This document shows, piece after piece, positions 1 to 9,086 of a DNA stretch of 64,000 bases; within the stretch, counting starts at the first letter, position 1; each line of letters starts with the position of its first letter. This stretch comes from Pseudodesulfovibrio sp. S3 (lineage in GTDB: Bacteria > Desulfobacterota > Desulfovibrionia > Desulfovibrionales > Desulfovibrionaceae). The notes under the pieces are model-generated. The model was given only the letters and a program-made list of their open reading frames with translations. It had not been told where the DNA came from and searched no databases. The translations under genes were made by a program, and so were the position numbers. The stretch covers positions 47,984 through 111,983 of the forward strand of contig NZ_QTZO01000010.1 in assembly GCF_004025585.1 (NCBI RefSeq), read 5' to 3'.

Positions 1-128
1 AGGTTGCAGAATCCTAGAGAAAGAGGCATGGGGAAAGCCTGCGCCAGAGAGCGGAGCCAAGCCAGGAAAGGCCGCCGCAAAATCAAAAGAAGCTGGAAGG
101 AATTCCAGCACAAGATGGGCCGTTATTC

Positions 129-1016
129 ATGAATAAAATAATAAAAACCGAATCTGTTGAAATCTGCGCCAAGGCATTCGGCAACCTTGACAACACCCCC
201 GTATTATTGATCGCAGGGGCAATGGCGCCAGCAGTTTTTTGGGAAACAAAGTTTTGTGAATCACTGTCCGCCCGTGGATATTGCGTAATACGATTTGACA
301 ACAGGGACATTGGAAGATCAACACATTTTCCTCAAAATGCGCCCGGAAGTGGGATTGAATTGCCATATACGATTTATGATATGGTTACTGATGCAAAAAA
401 TGTTCTTGAAAGCATCACAGACAAAAGCTGTCATATCATTGGCCACTCTTTGGGTGGGGCGATCGCACAATTGTTTGCAGTAACATATCCGGAAAAAATC
501 ATTTCGCTCACAGCCATTTCCAGCCCAATACTGGCGAAAGGAAATATCCCTTTTGTCGAAACCGACCCACGCATTACAGAGGAGCTATGGGGTATATTGA
601 TGGCAAACCCGATGTATCAAGACGTTAACAAAGGGCTTCGAGAATTCCAAAAAATTTGGCGGGCATTAAATGGTGATTGGGTTTTAGACGAAGAGATGGC
701 TGAAAAATATACCCGCACCATTTACGAAACGGAAATTATTGGTCCCGCATGGAATCATACCAATGTTCAGTCGGGGATTCGAGATATTTTCCAAGAGCTA
801 AAAGAAATTGATAAACCACTTTTATTTATACATGGAGAAAAAGACTATTTGCCATCAAATCCAGAAAACACAAAAAGACTTGCCAAGTCTTTGCCAACTG
901 CCGATTTTTTTCTCCTGAAAAAAGCTGGCCACATGTTTTTCAGCAAGGATATTTGGCTAATTCTTATTGAACGAATCCATGAACACCTGCAAAAAGGGCA
1001 TAACAAAACCAATTAA
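129..1016 (+). CDS. alpha/beta-fold hydrolase
   Basis: A 295-residue cytoplasmic alpha/beta hydrolase with no signal peptide. The nucleophile elbow GHSLGG lies near residue 107. The acid residue is probably in IHGEKDYLP and the catalytic His in KAGHMFF near the C-terminus. An oxyanion-type AGAMAP stretch and the sequence RFDNRDIGRS sit early, as in small-molecule esterases of the RdmC/aclacinomycin-methylesterase type. The substrate cannot be told. The start lies just after a weak ribosome site. Codon use is clearly AT-richer than in the genes after 3000, as is the small gene downstream, which suggests acquired DNA. Confidence 0.85.
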   Translation: MNKIIKTESVEICAKAFGNLDNTPVLLIAGAMAPAVFWETKFCESLSARGYCVIRFDNRDIGRSTHFPQNAPGSGIELPYTIYDMVTDAKNVLESITDKSCHIIGHSLGGAIAQLFAVTYPEKIISLTAISSPILAKGNIPFVETDPRITEELWGILMANPMYQDVNKGLREFQKIWRALNGDWVLDEEMAEKYTRTIYETEIIGPAWNHTNVQSGIRDIFQELKEIDKPLLFIHGEKDYLPSNPENTKRLAKSLPTADFFLLKKAGHMFFSKDIWLILIERIHEHLQKGHNKTN

Positions 1017-1103
1017 ATCGGATGCGAATTTCGCTACGCTCCATTTACATCGTTTTTTACGGTGTTAGTGGAGATATTCCAATAAGCAAAAGAAAGAGGG
1101 AAC

Positions 1104-1271
1104 ATGAAAGATCTTGTGAAAATCATATGCGCAATAATATTCCCACCTGTGGCTGCTTTCATCCAAGTCGGTTTTGGAAAACATTTTTGGATAAATATTA
1201 TCTTAACAGTATTGGGCGTTGTCCCTGGAATAGTTCATGCTGTTTGGATTATTGTTAAAAACAAAAAATGA
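1104..1271 (+). CDS. YqaE/Pmp3-family small membrane protein
   Basis: A 55-residue protein: two hydrophobic segments joined by a short turn, with the family hallmark IIFPPVAAFIQVG at residues 11-23 and a second helix, LTVLGVVPGIVHAVWII. Pmp3/YqaE proteins are tiny two-helix membrane proteins linked to salt and membrane stress in bacteria, fungi and plants. An AGAAAGAGGGA ribosome site lies 3 to 12 bases before the ATG. The gene follows the alpha/beta hydrolase by 87 bases on the same strand and shares its AT-rich composition. The assignment rests on the double-helix pattern and the FPP motif. Confidence 0.82.
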   Translation: MKDLVKIICAIIFPPVAAFIQVGFGKHFWINIILTVLGVVPGIVHAVWIIVKNKK

Positions 1272-1356
1272 TTTAACCAAACCCTTAACGCACCTTTGCT
1301 TAAATTCTCATCAGAAAATCCAACCATCAAAAGCAATCTGATGCCGCTCGAATGTA

Positions 1357-1390
1357 CCATCCATGCCGGGCAATTGCCCGGCATGGATGG
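1357..1390. repeat. 34-bp perfect palindrome
   Basis: CCATCCATGCCGGGCAA is followed directly by its exact reverse complement. It lies 85 bases after the YqaE stop and 132 bases beyond the end of the convergent deacetylase gene. Neither flank carries a clear T-run, so a factor-independent terminator is possible but not certain. It could instead be a cruciform or a REP-like element. Confidence 0.7.
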
Positions 1391-1522
1391 ACCTGAAAAA
1401 CAGGGAACCTGCATAAAGCCCTGGCCCTAAAAAAGGAACCCATCAAAGCCAAGGATCTTAAAGGACTTCCTGTTTGTTGGGGCGCCAAATCTCCAAATTA
1501 ACTGCTGATTTTGATAAGCCTC

Positions 1523-2446
1523 CTACAGCCCAAGCTTATCCATCAATGGTTTTTCGTATTCGTCACTTTCTGCAGGATAACGCAATCCATTAACACCCTG
1601 TTGTTTTGCCAAAGCCCAAAGAATACTCTCGCCTGCAGGTAACCCTGTCAATTCCATGGCGTAAAGAGGGTCTTCGTATGCTGAGTCTGGAGAGATAATC
1701 TCCCATCCATTTGATTTGTACATAGTAATGATATCGGGCAAAAATGCAGCGTTAATGGCGTTGGTATGTAAAAGAATAATATGTTTTACGCTTCTCTTCA
1801 GCGTTTTTTCAGATAAAGAATCGTAATACATAGTACGGTTCCACAAGTGTTTTAGATAGGCAGTGCGAAACGAAGACACATCTTCGTCAGGGTGAGCTTT
1901 AATCCACTCCAGATATCGTTTGTTGTAGTACCAGTCGCTGGCGTCAACACTGACAGCTCCTGATTTATATCCGTGATTCGTCAACCAACTTTTGAATCCG
2001 TCACGTTTCGATGCCGTTTCGCCTTCTTTAAGATAAGGAAAACGAAATCGCTTTGTCCAACCTGGAATACCTTTTAACAACACTTCATTTTTTTCTGTGT
2101 CAGCAATGAATTGCTCAAGCGTAACCTGCTTTGATCCAAAGTTTGCATGGGAATAGGTGTGATTGGCAATCACGTGACCTGCATTGCCCCAGTCTTTTAC
2201 CAACCTGAGGCCAGCGGGGGAGTCGACTCGCTTTCCTGCAGCAAACAAGATGGACGTAACTTGTGCTTTTGACAACGCTGTTAAAATGGATGAATTCCAC
2301 GAAGCGGCCATCGGCTGACTCCGTGGGTCCAGGCCGTCATCGAATGAAAGAGCTATACTCTTTGCCTGACCAATTGCGGGCAGGCAAAGTGAGAGAACTG
2401 TCAGGAATGTGATCAATAGTCTTTGTGGAATATGTACTTTTTTCAT
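1523..2446 (-). CDS. secreted polysaccharide deacetylase (NodB homology domain)
   Basis: A 307-residue exported enzyme expected to remove acetyl groups from N-acetylated polysaccharide outside the membrane. The start is the ATG at 2446 because AAGAGGAAAAA lies just before it and a signal peptide follows (KK, a hydrophobic core, then GQAKS). The NodB metal site is visible as ALSFDDG (residues ~31-37) and NHTYSHAN (H-x3-H, near residue 95). The distal motif HIILLHTNA supplies the late His. The family uses a divalent metal held by Asp-His-His. It stands alone, convergent with the YqaE region, and its exact polymer is unknown. Confidence 0.88.
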   Translation of the reverse strand: MKKVHIPQRLLITFLTVLSLCLPAIGQAKSIALSFDDGLDPRSQPMAASWNSSILTALSKAQVTSILFAAGKRVDSPAGLRLVKDWGNAGHVIANHTYSHANFGSKQVTLEQFIADTEKNEVLLKGIPGWTKRFRFPYLKEGETASKRDGFKSWLTNHGYKSGAVSVDASDWYYNKRYLEWIKAHPDEDVSSFRTAYLKHLWNRTMYYDSLSEKTLKRSVKHIILLHTNAINAAFLPDIITMYKSNGWEIISPDSAYEDPLYAMELTGLPAGESILWALAKQQGVNGLRYPAESDEYEKPLMDKLGL

Positions 2447-3020
2447 TTTTTCCTCTTGATAGGCTCTGCTGAATCTCACAAGTACGGAGCACTGTGGAAT
2501 TTATCTTCGAGTAAATCCTGTCCGGTTGGCATTAATGAATTATGTGTTCTCAAAAAAATGAATGTTATATAAACACTCTCTTGAATAAGCATTCCTCCCA
2601 CTTTGAATGTAGATTCATCACATCACCTTAAAGGTGAAGGGGCATTTCAACTCAAGAATTCGCGAGTTCGATTTTATCCAGATCAACCGCATAAAATCAT
2701 CAAGGGCATGGAATATAATAAAAAACGAAACAAGTCTAACAACGTGAACGGTGTCCCCCCCGCAAAAAAGTAGTTCTGAAAAGTAGAATTTTCTCGCAAT
2801 CAAAATGCAGGAGATTTTACAGGAAGATGACAGCCAGATTCTGAGTATTCTGAAACAAGCCGAAAACAACGTACCAGTGGTTGCGCTTCGGATTAGGAGG
2901 ACACACTACCGAATTCAAATTTATCAATAATATCAAAAGAATTTCCCAATCCCATTTTCCTCAGGCACTCCGCATCAGTTCACGGACAGAAGCATTCTAC
3001 CGTATGCCAAGGGGGTGGCG
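2447..3020. other. gene-poor AT-rich interval
   Basis: This interval lies between the deacetylase start and the end of the sensor kinase. Apart from the transposase fragment at 2805-2941, I see only short unsupported reading frames, with no convincing RNA gene or terminator. Confidence 0.5.
2805..2941 (+). pseudogene. decayed IS3-type OrfA fragment
   Basis: From the ATG at 2805 the frame reads MQEILQEDDSQILSILKQAE followed by NNVPVVAL. This matches the start of IS3-family OrfA helix-turn-helix proteins, which typically read ILKEAE.GVPVAELCREHG. After VVAL the match moves to the +1 frame, reading FGLGGHTTEF, which resembles the recognition helix ending HTTFYKW. No downstream OrfB or terminal repeats are visible. 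I read it as a frameshifted, truncated remnant. Confidence 0.5.
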
Positions 3021-6000
3021 TTAAAAAAATGCCCGCAAGGTGGTGGCGGCGGCTTCCAGTTCCCGACGGAGGGGCGTGTCTTCAAGGCAGTTGGCCAGTA
3101 CAAAGTCAGCAGTGACCAGGACCTTCTGCCAGCGGGGTTTTTGGGGCAGAAGCTCGGAGTCGAGGTACTTGTCCAGGGTTTGCGTTCTGAAGTATCCGTC
3201 CCGTTCCATATAGACATTCCACAAGCCGGACTGTTCTGCCATGTCGGCCTTGGTTGTTCCGGTGGCTGCCGTCCAGCAGTTCACGGCAAGGTTCACCACA
3301 TGGACAGCCATGGAACGTTTGTCCTGCATGTCCGCACGGGAGCCGAGGCGTGAACTGAGGCTTGCCAGAAGCTCGTCGAACGCCTTCACATTCTCCAGGA
3401 CATGATGCTGGCTTTCGAGGTCCTTCGAATCCAGCGAAAGCATGGTCTCTTCCAGGCTCAAAATCCGCTGTCGATTCTCGCTCAGCTCACGGATCAGTTT
3501 CGAAGAGAGCGCGCCCCCGCCATCCCTGTCACGGATTCCCTCGGGATATACCGACAACAAGAACAGCGTTTCTTCCTCAATCTCGACCACATTGCACCAG
3601 ATGGAGGCCTCAATCTCTTCCTTCTCGGAAACCAGAGGGACCTTGTCAAAAAGCGCCGGGCTTCCGTCCCCTTCGAATCCGCCCGCCATGAACTCGAGAA
3701 AGGCCGCTGTCTGCCGTTCTCCGGCGTCGATCAATATGGATGTCAAGGGATTGCCGAGAAGGGATTCACTGTCTCTGCCCACAAGGGCTTGAAGGGGCTT
3801 GTTGCAAAAGGCGATTTCATTGCTCAGATTCACCCCGACAATGGCTTCGTCGAGTGAATCGAGAATCGTGGCCAGCCGCGCCTGCATGAAACGAAGGCCG
3901 CTCTCCGTCTTCCTGCGCAGCTCCAATTCCCGCTTGAGTTCCAGGTTCTCTTCCAAAACCCCATAGGCTTCCTTCAGTTTCAGCTGGATTGCGACACGCG
4001 CACCGAGCTCTTCCCGTGCGAACGGCTTGGTAAGATAGTCGTTGGCCCCGGCAGAAAACCCTTCCACAATATCTTCAACGCGGTTCTTCACCGTCAAAAG
4101 GACCACGGGCAGGACCGAAGCCGGGTATTGCCTGCGCAGTTCCCGGCAGACCGCATAGCCGCTCATGTCCGGCATCATCACATCAAGCAGGACCATATCC
4201 GGCCGGTCGCCGTTCTCAATCATACGCAGGGCCGTGGAGCCATTTTCCGCAGTGCGAAAGGAAATGCCCTCGATATTCAGTATGGAGGCCACCACTTGCA
4301 GGTTCACCGGCTCGTCGTCCACCACAAGCACTTGGTATTCACCGTTTGCGGTATCGGCTGAACTCGACAACGATTCAGCGGAAACAACGGAAGACAGATT
4401 GTCCCTCAAGGAAGATTCGTGGAGGGCCGAAAACGGCACGGAGGAAGTACCCGAAACGACGCACTGCTCAACGGAATCCGGCACAAAACCTTCCGCCGGA
4501 GGAAGTGTAAAGAAGAACCTGCTCCCAACGCCCCTTTCCGACTGCACGCCAAGTACGCCGCCGTGCAACTCCACAAGATAACGGGAAATGGAAAGCCCCA
4601 GGCCGGTACCGCCGGCGCCCGGAGATGTCCCTTGCTCATAGGCGTTGAAAATGCGTTCCTGATCCTCCGGGGCAATACCGCATCCGGTGTCGGTGACTGC
4701 GACCTCCACGCGGCCACCCTGACTGGCTGCTGCAATGGCAATATGCCCGCCTTCCGTGCACTTGAGACTGTTCCCTATCAGGTTGAACAACACTTGCTCC
4801 AGACGATCCGGGTCAGCCATGACCTTGGGGAAATCCACAGGAATCTCGTTGATGAGGAGCGTGTTCTTCCCTCCCATCATCGCCTGGGCCAAGGCCAGGA
4901 CGCGCTGGGCGGAAGCGTAGAGACTCACGACCTCCAATTTCAAGGCAATGTCCTGATGCTTCAACCTCGAGAGGTCCTGCACGTCGTTGATAAGGTTGGA
5001 AAGACGTTTCCCGCTGTGGGCGATGACATTCAGATGGGCGGCGGCAGCCTCGGACATCCCCCCTTCTGCCCCTGCTATCAGGGACTCGGCAATGCCGACC
5101 ATGCCTGCAAGGGGCGTCTTCAGCTCGTGGGTAGTGTTCGCCAGAAACTCGTCTTTCAGCCTGTCGAGCTGCAACAGACGGATATTCTTCTGTTCCAGCT
5201 CCCTGGACAGGGTTTCCGTCCTGGTAAAAGCACTGGAAAAACGGAACGCAAGGTAGAACGCATAGGAAAGGATGAAAATGAACACCCCGAGCGGACGAAG
5301 CGATGCAACATCAATGATGTTGAGGTCAAAGAACATGTCATCCAGCTCCGCGAACCCAAGCGCCAGGTATCCCAGCATAAGGATGGCAATGCCCCTCTCC
5401 CCTCGGACCAGGTCCAATGAATAGCAGGCGAACATGTACACCAAAGCCAGGCCGCTGACACTAAAATAGGCAAGCAGAACCACATCGTATGCATTGGGCG
5501 GCGTCGCGAGGATATAGGCCATGTACACCAGGCCGAAGCCCAAATACACCCGCTCCACGATCTTCCCGTATTTTTTGGGGAACAGGCTGTGGTAAAACAA
5601 GAGCATGAACGGGATGGTCACCCCATACGGCAAGATGGACCAGGTGATATACCAATCCCACGGGATTGCCGGGACAAGAACCGTCATCAGGAACCCGGAA
5701 GACGGACTGAAGAGAATAGCCATGCACCAAAACAGACAGAACAGCCCGAAGTACAGATTCTCTCTGCTCGAACGACGCATGTAGAAAAGGGTGACATACA
5801 AGAGGGCCAGACAAAACAATGCCCCGCCCATGCACGCCCCGAGGAGTCGCGGTATGCCGTAAAAGCCGTTAATCTGCGGGGACAAACCGAGCAGGACATC
5901 GCCGTTCAGCCCGCCCTGCACATTGTGGTGATTCGAAACCCGGAGCATGATATCCATGAGCCGCCAGGATTCCGGGCATTCTGCGATCACATAATGGTCT

Positions 6001-6476
6001 CGAGGCTTTTCACTCTGTTCATCAAAACCGACCGTCCCGCTGGCCGCCATTTTTGAACCGTTGATCCATATCTCGCAGGTCGACAGCCCACCGGCCACCA
6101 ACACCGCCATCTGCTCGGGATGATTATCAGGCATGCGAACCCGCAAACGATACACCGCACTCCCCATGGGAGCCAGCTCGCGACCCTCGGCGGTCCGCCC
6201 ATGCCACAGGCTCGGAACCGGAAAAAAGTCTTTCTTCTCGCCGTCTTTTGCGAGCCTTGCAGGGTCGGCTTGCGCATCCCACTGGAATTCCCACTCACCG
6301 AAAAGACGCACCGGCCCACTGGCACTGAAATCCCAGGAGGAAAAATCAATCACTCCAGCCACGACTCGCGGGGGATTCTCCTTCGGGGAACAACCGACAA
6401 GAAAAAGCGTCATGCTCAAGACGAGCAGGATGAAACAGATTGAGGGCAGCCGAGACTTCATTGCAGACAGGATCAT
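3021..6476 (-). CDS. 7TMR-DISM hybrid sensor histidine kinase
   Basis: A 1151-residue membrane sensor kinase. The start at 6476 is chosen because a lipoprotein signal follows, with lipobox LVGC at residue ~29; the ribosome site is weak. Order of domains: extracytoplasmic DISM jelly-roll (~40-200), seven-helix 7TMR-DISM region (~210-410), dimerisation/phospho-acceptor helix with NTTHELKTPL (His ~452), ATPase with NLIGNSLK, DTGCGIAPED and GTGLGLS, receiver with VVDDEP and VLLDVMMPD (Asp ~762) and Lys in YLTKPF, a PAS-like region (~865-960), then about 190 residues I cannot assign. There is no DNA-binding domain, so a partner regulator must lie elsewhere. A hairpin at 6618-6645 separates it from the efflux operon upstream, but its closeness makes it a candidate input for that operon. 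Confidence 0.9.
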   Translation of the reverse strand: MILSAMKSRLPSICFILLVLSMTLFLVGCSPKENPPRVVAGVIDFSSWDFSASGPVRLFGEWEFQWDAQADPARLAKDGEKKDFFPVPSLWHGRTAEGRELAPMGSAVYRLRVRMPDNHPEQMAVLVAGGLSTCEIWINGSKMAASGTVGFDEQSEKPRDHYVIAECPESWRLMDIMLRVSNHHNVQGGLNGDVLLGLSPQINGFYGIPRLLGACMGGALFCLALLYVTLFYMRRSSRENLYFGLFCLFWCMAILFSPSSGFLMTVLVPAIPWDWYITWSILPYGVTIPFMLLFYHSLFPKKYGKIVERVYLGFGLVYMAYILATPPNAYDVVLLAYFSVSGLALVYMFACYSLDLVRGERGIAILMLGYLALGFAELDDMFFDLNIIDVASLRPLGVFIFILSYAFYLAFRFSSAFTRTETLSRELEQKNIRLLQLDRLKDEFLANTTHELKTPLAGMVGIAESLIAGAEGGMSEAAAAHLNVIAHSGKRLSNLINDVQDLSRLKHQDIALKLEVVSLYASAQRVLALAQAMMGGKNTLLINEIPVDFPKVMADPDRLEQVLFNLIGNSLKCTEGGHIAIAAASQGGRVEVAVTDTGCGIAPEDQERIFNAYEQGTSPGAGGTGLGLSISRYLVELHGGVLGVQSERGVGSRFFFTLPPAEGFVPDSVEQCVVSGTSSVPFSALHESSLRDNLSSVVSAESLSSSADTANGEYQVLVVDDEPVNLQVVASILNIEGISFRTAENGSTALRMIENGDRPDMVLLDVMMPDMSGYAVCRELRRQYPASVLPVVLLTVKNRVEDIVEGFSAGANDYLTKPFAREELGARVAIQLKLKEAYGVLEENLELKRELELRRKTESGLRFMQARLATILDSLDEAIVGVNLSNEIAFCNKPLQALVGRDSESLLGNPLTSILIDAGERQTAAFLEFMAGGFEGDGSPALFDKVPLVSEKEEIEASIWCNVVEIEEETLFLLSVYPEGIRDRDGGGALSSKLIRELSENRQRILSLEETMLSLDSKDLESQHHVLENVKAFDELLASLSSRLGSRADMQDKRSMAVHVVNLAVNCWTAATGTTKADMAEQSGLWNVYMERDGYFRTQTLDKYLDSELLPQKPRWQKVLVTADFVLANCLEDTPLRRELEAAATTLRAFF

Positions 6477-6617
6477 GAATCGTTCCGATGGTACTCCGTT
6501 GAATCTTCGCAACAGTTTAACTCCATGGCGTGCAAACACAATAAAGTCCAGTTTTTCAAATAGAAAAATGATAAAAAAGTGAAATGAACCATCCCCTGCC
6601 GCGTACTCGGTGCACAA

Positions 6618-6645
6618 GAGCCACCGGACATTCGCCCGGTGGCTC
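6618..6645 (-). terminator. hairpin after the export operon
   Basis: GAGCCACCGG (6618-6627) pairs perfectly with CCGGTGGCTC (6636-6645) across an 8-base loop. It lies between the lipoprotein gene and the sensor kinase, both on the minus strand, and probably ends the long TolC-led transcript. No strong T-run follows. Confidence 0.6.
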
Positions 6646-6712
6646 CTACTCTTCACTGACAATCCGACACGGTTATCCGTTTCATGGAAAAGATATCCAC
6701 CATCGACCCAAC

Positions 6713-7801
6713 TTACTGCGTCGGAACAGTCAGTTGGAGTTGCGAATCTTGCGAACCTTTGTCCATCAAAGTAAAAGCGAGCATAATAAATGAGAATACC
6801 TTTTTTGTTCTGAGATCGAAGTCATCGACCCAAAACCAGTTTCCTCGATATTGCACCGATACGAAAGCTTCTTCAGGCTTGATCTTCGATGACCGGACCA
6901 TACCCTCTCTGAACAGTCCGTCATCTTCCGATGTGGGCATTCCTGGCAACGCCCTATGTGAGGCCACATCGCCTTCGGGCATGTCCACCCGCCCGGAAAC
7001 CGAAGCAAGCACCTGCGCAAGCGAATACGTTTGCAACATAATCGTCTTGTCGCCATTGGCGGTTGCCCCGAATCCTAAAACGAAACTGTTCGTGTCCGGA
7101 TCCAGCCCAAGAAGCCCTTTGAGATCTTTCACCTGAGCCGCTTCCACAAGGTCTTCATTATTCGATCCAAAACGGAGTCGAAGGCATGGAGGGGCACCAG
7201 GTTCTGAGATTGCCCGATCCACATGCAGGGCATTGGCACTTTGCAGGCTGGCAAGAAGCTTCACGGCCTGGACGAATCGGGAATCAACCGCCCGATATCC
7301 AGTCGAGGTTATGGTTTCATTGCGCAGTCCGTTAATGCTGCGAACGCCCAAACGGAGCAGGAACTCTACAGAAACGCCGGACTCGATGCTCATAAGCACG
7401 TGCAGCAGCGGCATGGGCGACATTATTCCCCTGAAAAATGCCAGCCCTGTCAATGGACGATATGTGATGGTAGGCCGATCCGTGTATTTTGCTGTGGCGC
7501 CAAGGTCAAACAAGGCGGTGTCACCCGCTCCCGAGAACAGATTAAACGAGCTTCCGGCACTTCCCCCGGTCTCCAAGGAATACGCTGAGACTATTTCACC
7601 GACATCAATGAATGAAAGAGGTTCAACATACCGAATCCTTACAACATTCAGAAGAATCTGTCGCTTCCAGGAATCAGCCATCGACAGAGTGTATTCGATG
7701 CGATCTCTTTCCACATGCTTCGGGCCAAGTCCGGCACAGCCGGCCACCAGGACCGACATCAGCATTCCGAGCAAGGCAATACGAGAGAGACGTTTCATCA
7801 T
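6713..7801 (-). CDS. hypothetical lipoprotein, last gene of the export operon
   Basis: A 362-residue protein whose N-terminus is a lipoprotein signal (MMKRLSRIALLGM, then VAGC near residue 22), so it is anchored in the inner or outer membrane. The mature part contains ILLNVVRIRYVEPLSFIDVGEI and a long mixed sequence with no motif I recognise and only one further cysteine. It starts 19 bases after a secreted hydrolase on the same strand, with a GGGGAA ribosome site, and is followed by a hairpin. That places it at the end of the operon starting with TolC. Association with the export machinery is inferred only from position. Confidence 0.8.
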   Translation of the reverse strand: MMKRLSRIALLGMLMSVLVAGCAGLGPKHVERDRIEYTLSMADSWKRQILLNVVRIRYVEPLSFIDVGEIVSAYSLETGGSAGSSFNLFSGAGDTALFDLGATAKYTDRPTITYRPLTGLAFFRGIMSPMPLLHVLMSIESGVSVEFLLRLGVRSINGLRNETITSTGYRAVDSRFVQAVKLLASLQSANALHVDRAISEPGAPPCLRLRFGSNNEDLVEAAQVKDLKGLLGLDPDTNSFVLGFGATANGDKTIMLQTYSLAQVLASVSGRVDMPEGDVASHRALPGMPTSEDDGLFREGMVRSSKIKPEEAFVSVQYRGNWFWVDDFDLRTKKVFSFIMLAFTLMDKGSQDSQLQLTVPTQ

Positions 7802-7820
7802 CCGACTTCCCCTTCAATGG

Positions 7821-9077
7821 CTATTGAAATACCGTATCCAGCCAGTCGAACAGAACCAGGCCAACCATGCTGCGATTCTCCATAAGACAATGGTTTGTAG
7901 CCCCTTCATCGGAAGGAGTGACAATTATTGTGCTCCGGGGATCACGGAAACCAACCAATGCAATCTTCTGCTGACGTTGTACTTCCTTGCTGCGGTATTC
8001 CCCTTCACCCATCAGGAGCAGGGCCGGTGCCGCGATCTTCGTTGAATCAAAGACATTGCCTCGATTGGCTTCAATGAGCTGCGATGGCTTGTCCACGCCG
8101 TATCGCCAGCAGATGGAGCTGACAACGCCTGCATGAAACGGGGTCCACGACTGCATCTCTTTTTGCGACGCAAAGGCCGCAGGCATGGTGGCAAACAGAG
8201 CATGGGCATCCACAACCGCAGAACTCATGGCTATGGCCTTGAAGCGGGAGTCGTGCATGGCCGCCTGCGGGATGAACAGTCCTCCACCGCTGAAGCCATA
8301 GGCAGCGAATTTGTCCGGATCGACTTCAGGACGACTGAGGGCATAGTCCACAACCGCCTTCATCGGAACATTCGTATCGGTGCGGAAGACATGACCGGAA
8401 TGTGGCAACATGCCCTGGCCCGGCAGATCGACAGTCATGAAATTATACCCTCGATCATGCGATTGCGGGGCGATGTAGAAGAAAAGATCTTCGATGTATG
8501 TCTCGCCCCCGCCAATCATCAGCAGTGTTTTTGCGGGTTTGCCGGAATTATCCGCCTTGCGGAAAAACCCCGGAAGCACCGTATCCTCGAAAGGTATTTC
8601 AAAATACTCAAGGGGCGGATCAAAAAGCGCTCCTGCCTGTTTCATGAGGCTGCGGCACTTCAGCCCCCGCTTCTCCATCTCGGGGTTGTCCGCCTGCATG
8701 GCCAGCAAGGAAATACGGTAGTAATAGGCGGCTCGAAGCAATTGGTCACGCGCGCTCACGGTGTGACCGTCTTTCAGCGCCTTGGCACCACGGGCTTCCA
8801 CTCGCCCTGCAAGCTCATACCATGCAGACTGCCAGCTTGCCGCATCGCCGTCCTTGATCTGCGAGGCGGCATAAAAGGCCTCGCCGATCTCGACGCCCCC
8901 GTTCTTGGCTGACCCGAGAATGAGATTGCCGAAATGAAAATCCATATCCGCATCTTTGAAGAAATAGCTGAAACTGGTGGCGTGAGCGTCAAAGGCCTTG
9001 CCGCCTTCCTCTGCCCGAACACCGCTCAGGGGCATGAGCAGGACCGCAACGCTCGCTATGAACAGGATTAACCTCAT
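7821..9077 (-). CDS. secreted alpha/beta hydrolase A (FrsA/DUF1100-like)
   Basis: A 418-residue exported hydrolase. A signal peptide (MRLILFIASVAVLLMPLSGVRA) follows an AGGAGGG ribosome site. An N-terminal helical region (~30-170) precedes the hydrolase core, in which LLMIGGGETY marks the oxyanion strand. GFSGGG near residue 261 is the nucleophile elbow (Ser in G-x-S-x-G), and LLLMGEGEYR and EGATNH probably supply the acid and His. This two-part build is seen in FrsA-like esterases and prolyl-oligopeptidase relatives. It is adjacent (9 bases) to a second hydrolase of the same architecture, so the pair probably arose by duplication. Substrate unknown; peptide or ester bonds are both possible. 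Confidence 0.85.
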   Translation of the reverse strand: MRLILFIASVAVLLMPLSGVRAEEGGKAFDAHATSFSYFFKDADMDFHFGNLILGSAKNGGVEIGEAFYAASQIKDGDAASWQSAWYELAGRVEARGAKALKDGHTVSARDQLLRAAYYYRISLLAMQADNPEMEKRGLKCRSLMKQAGALFDPPLEYFEIPFEDTVLPGFFRKADNSGKPAKTLLMIGGGETYIEDLFFYIAPQSHDRGYNFMTVDLPGQGMLPHSGHVFRTDTNVPMKAVVDYALSRPEVDPDKFAAYGFSGGGLFIPQAAMHDSRFKAIAMSSAVVDAHALFATMPAAFASQKEMQSWTPFHAGVVSSICWRYGVDKPSQLIEANRGNVFDSTKIAAPALLLMGEGEYRSKEVQRQQKIALVGFRDPRSTIIVTPSDEGATNHCLMENRSMVGLVLFDWLDTVFQ

Positions 9078-9086
9078 GGTGCCCTC

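Noticed and set aside
4419..5420. Long open frame on the plus strand across the sensor kinase gene
   Set aside because: Antisense to well-supported kinase motifs, with no recognisable domain or ribosome site.
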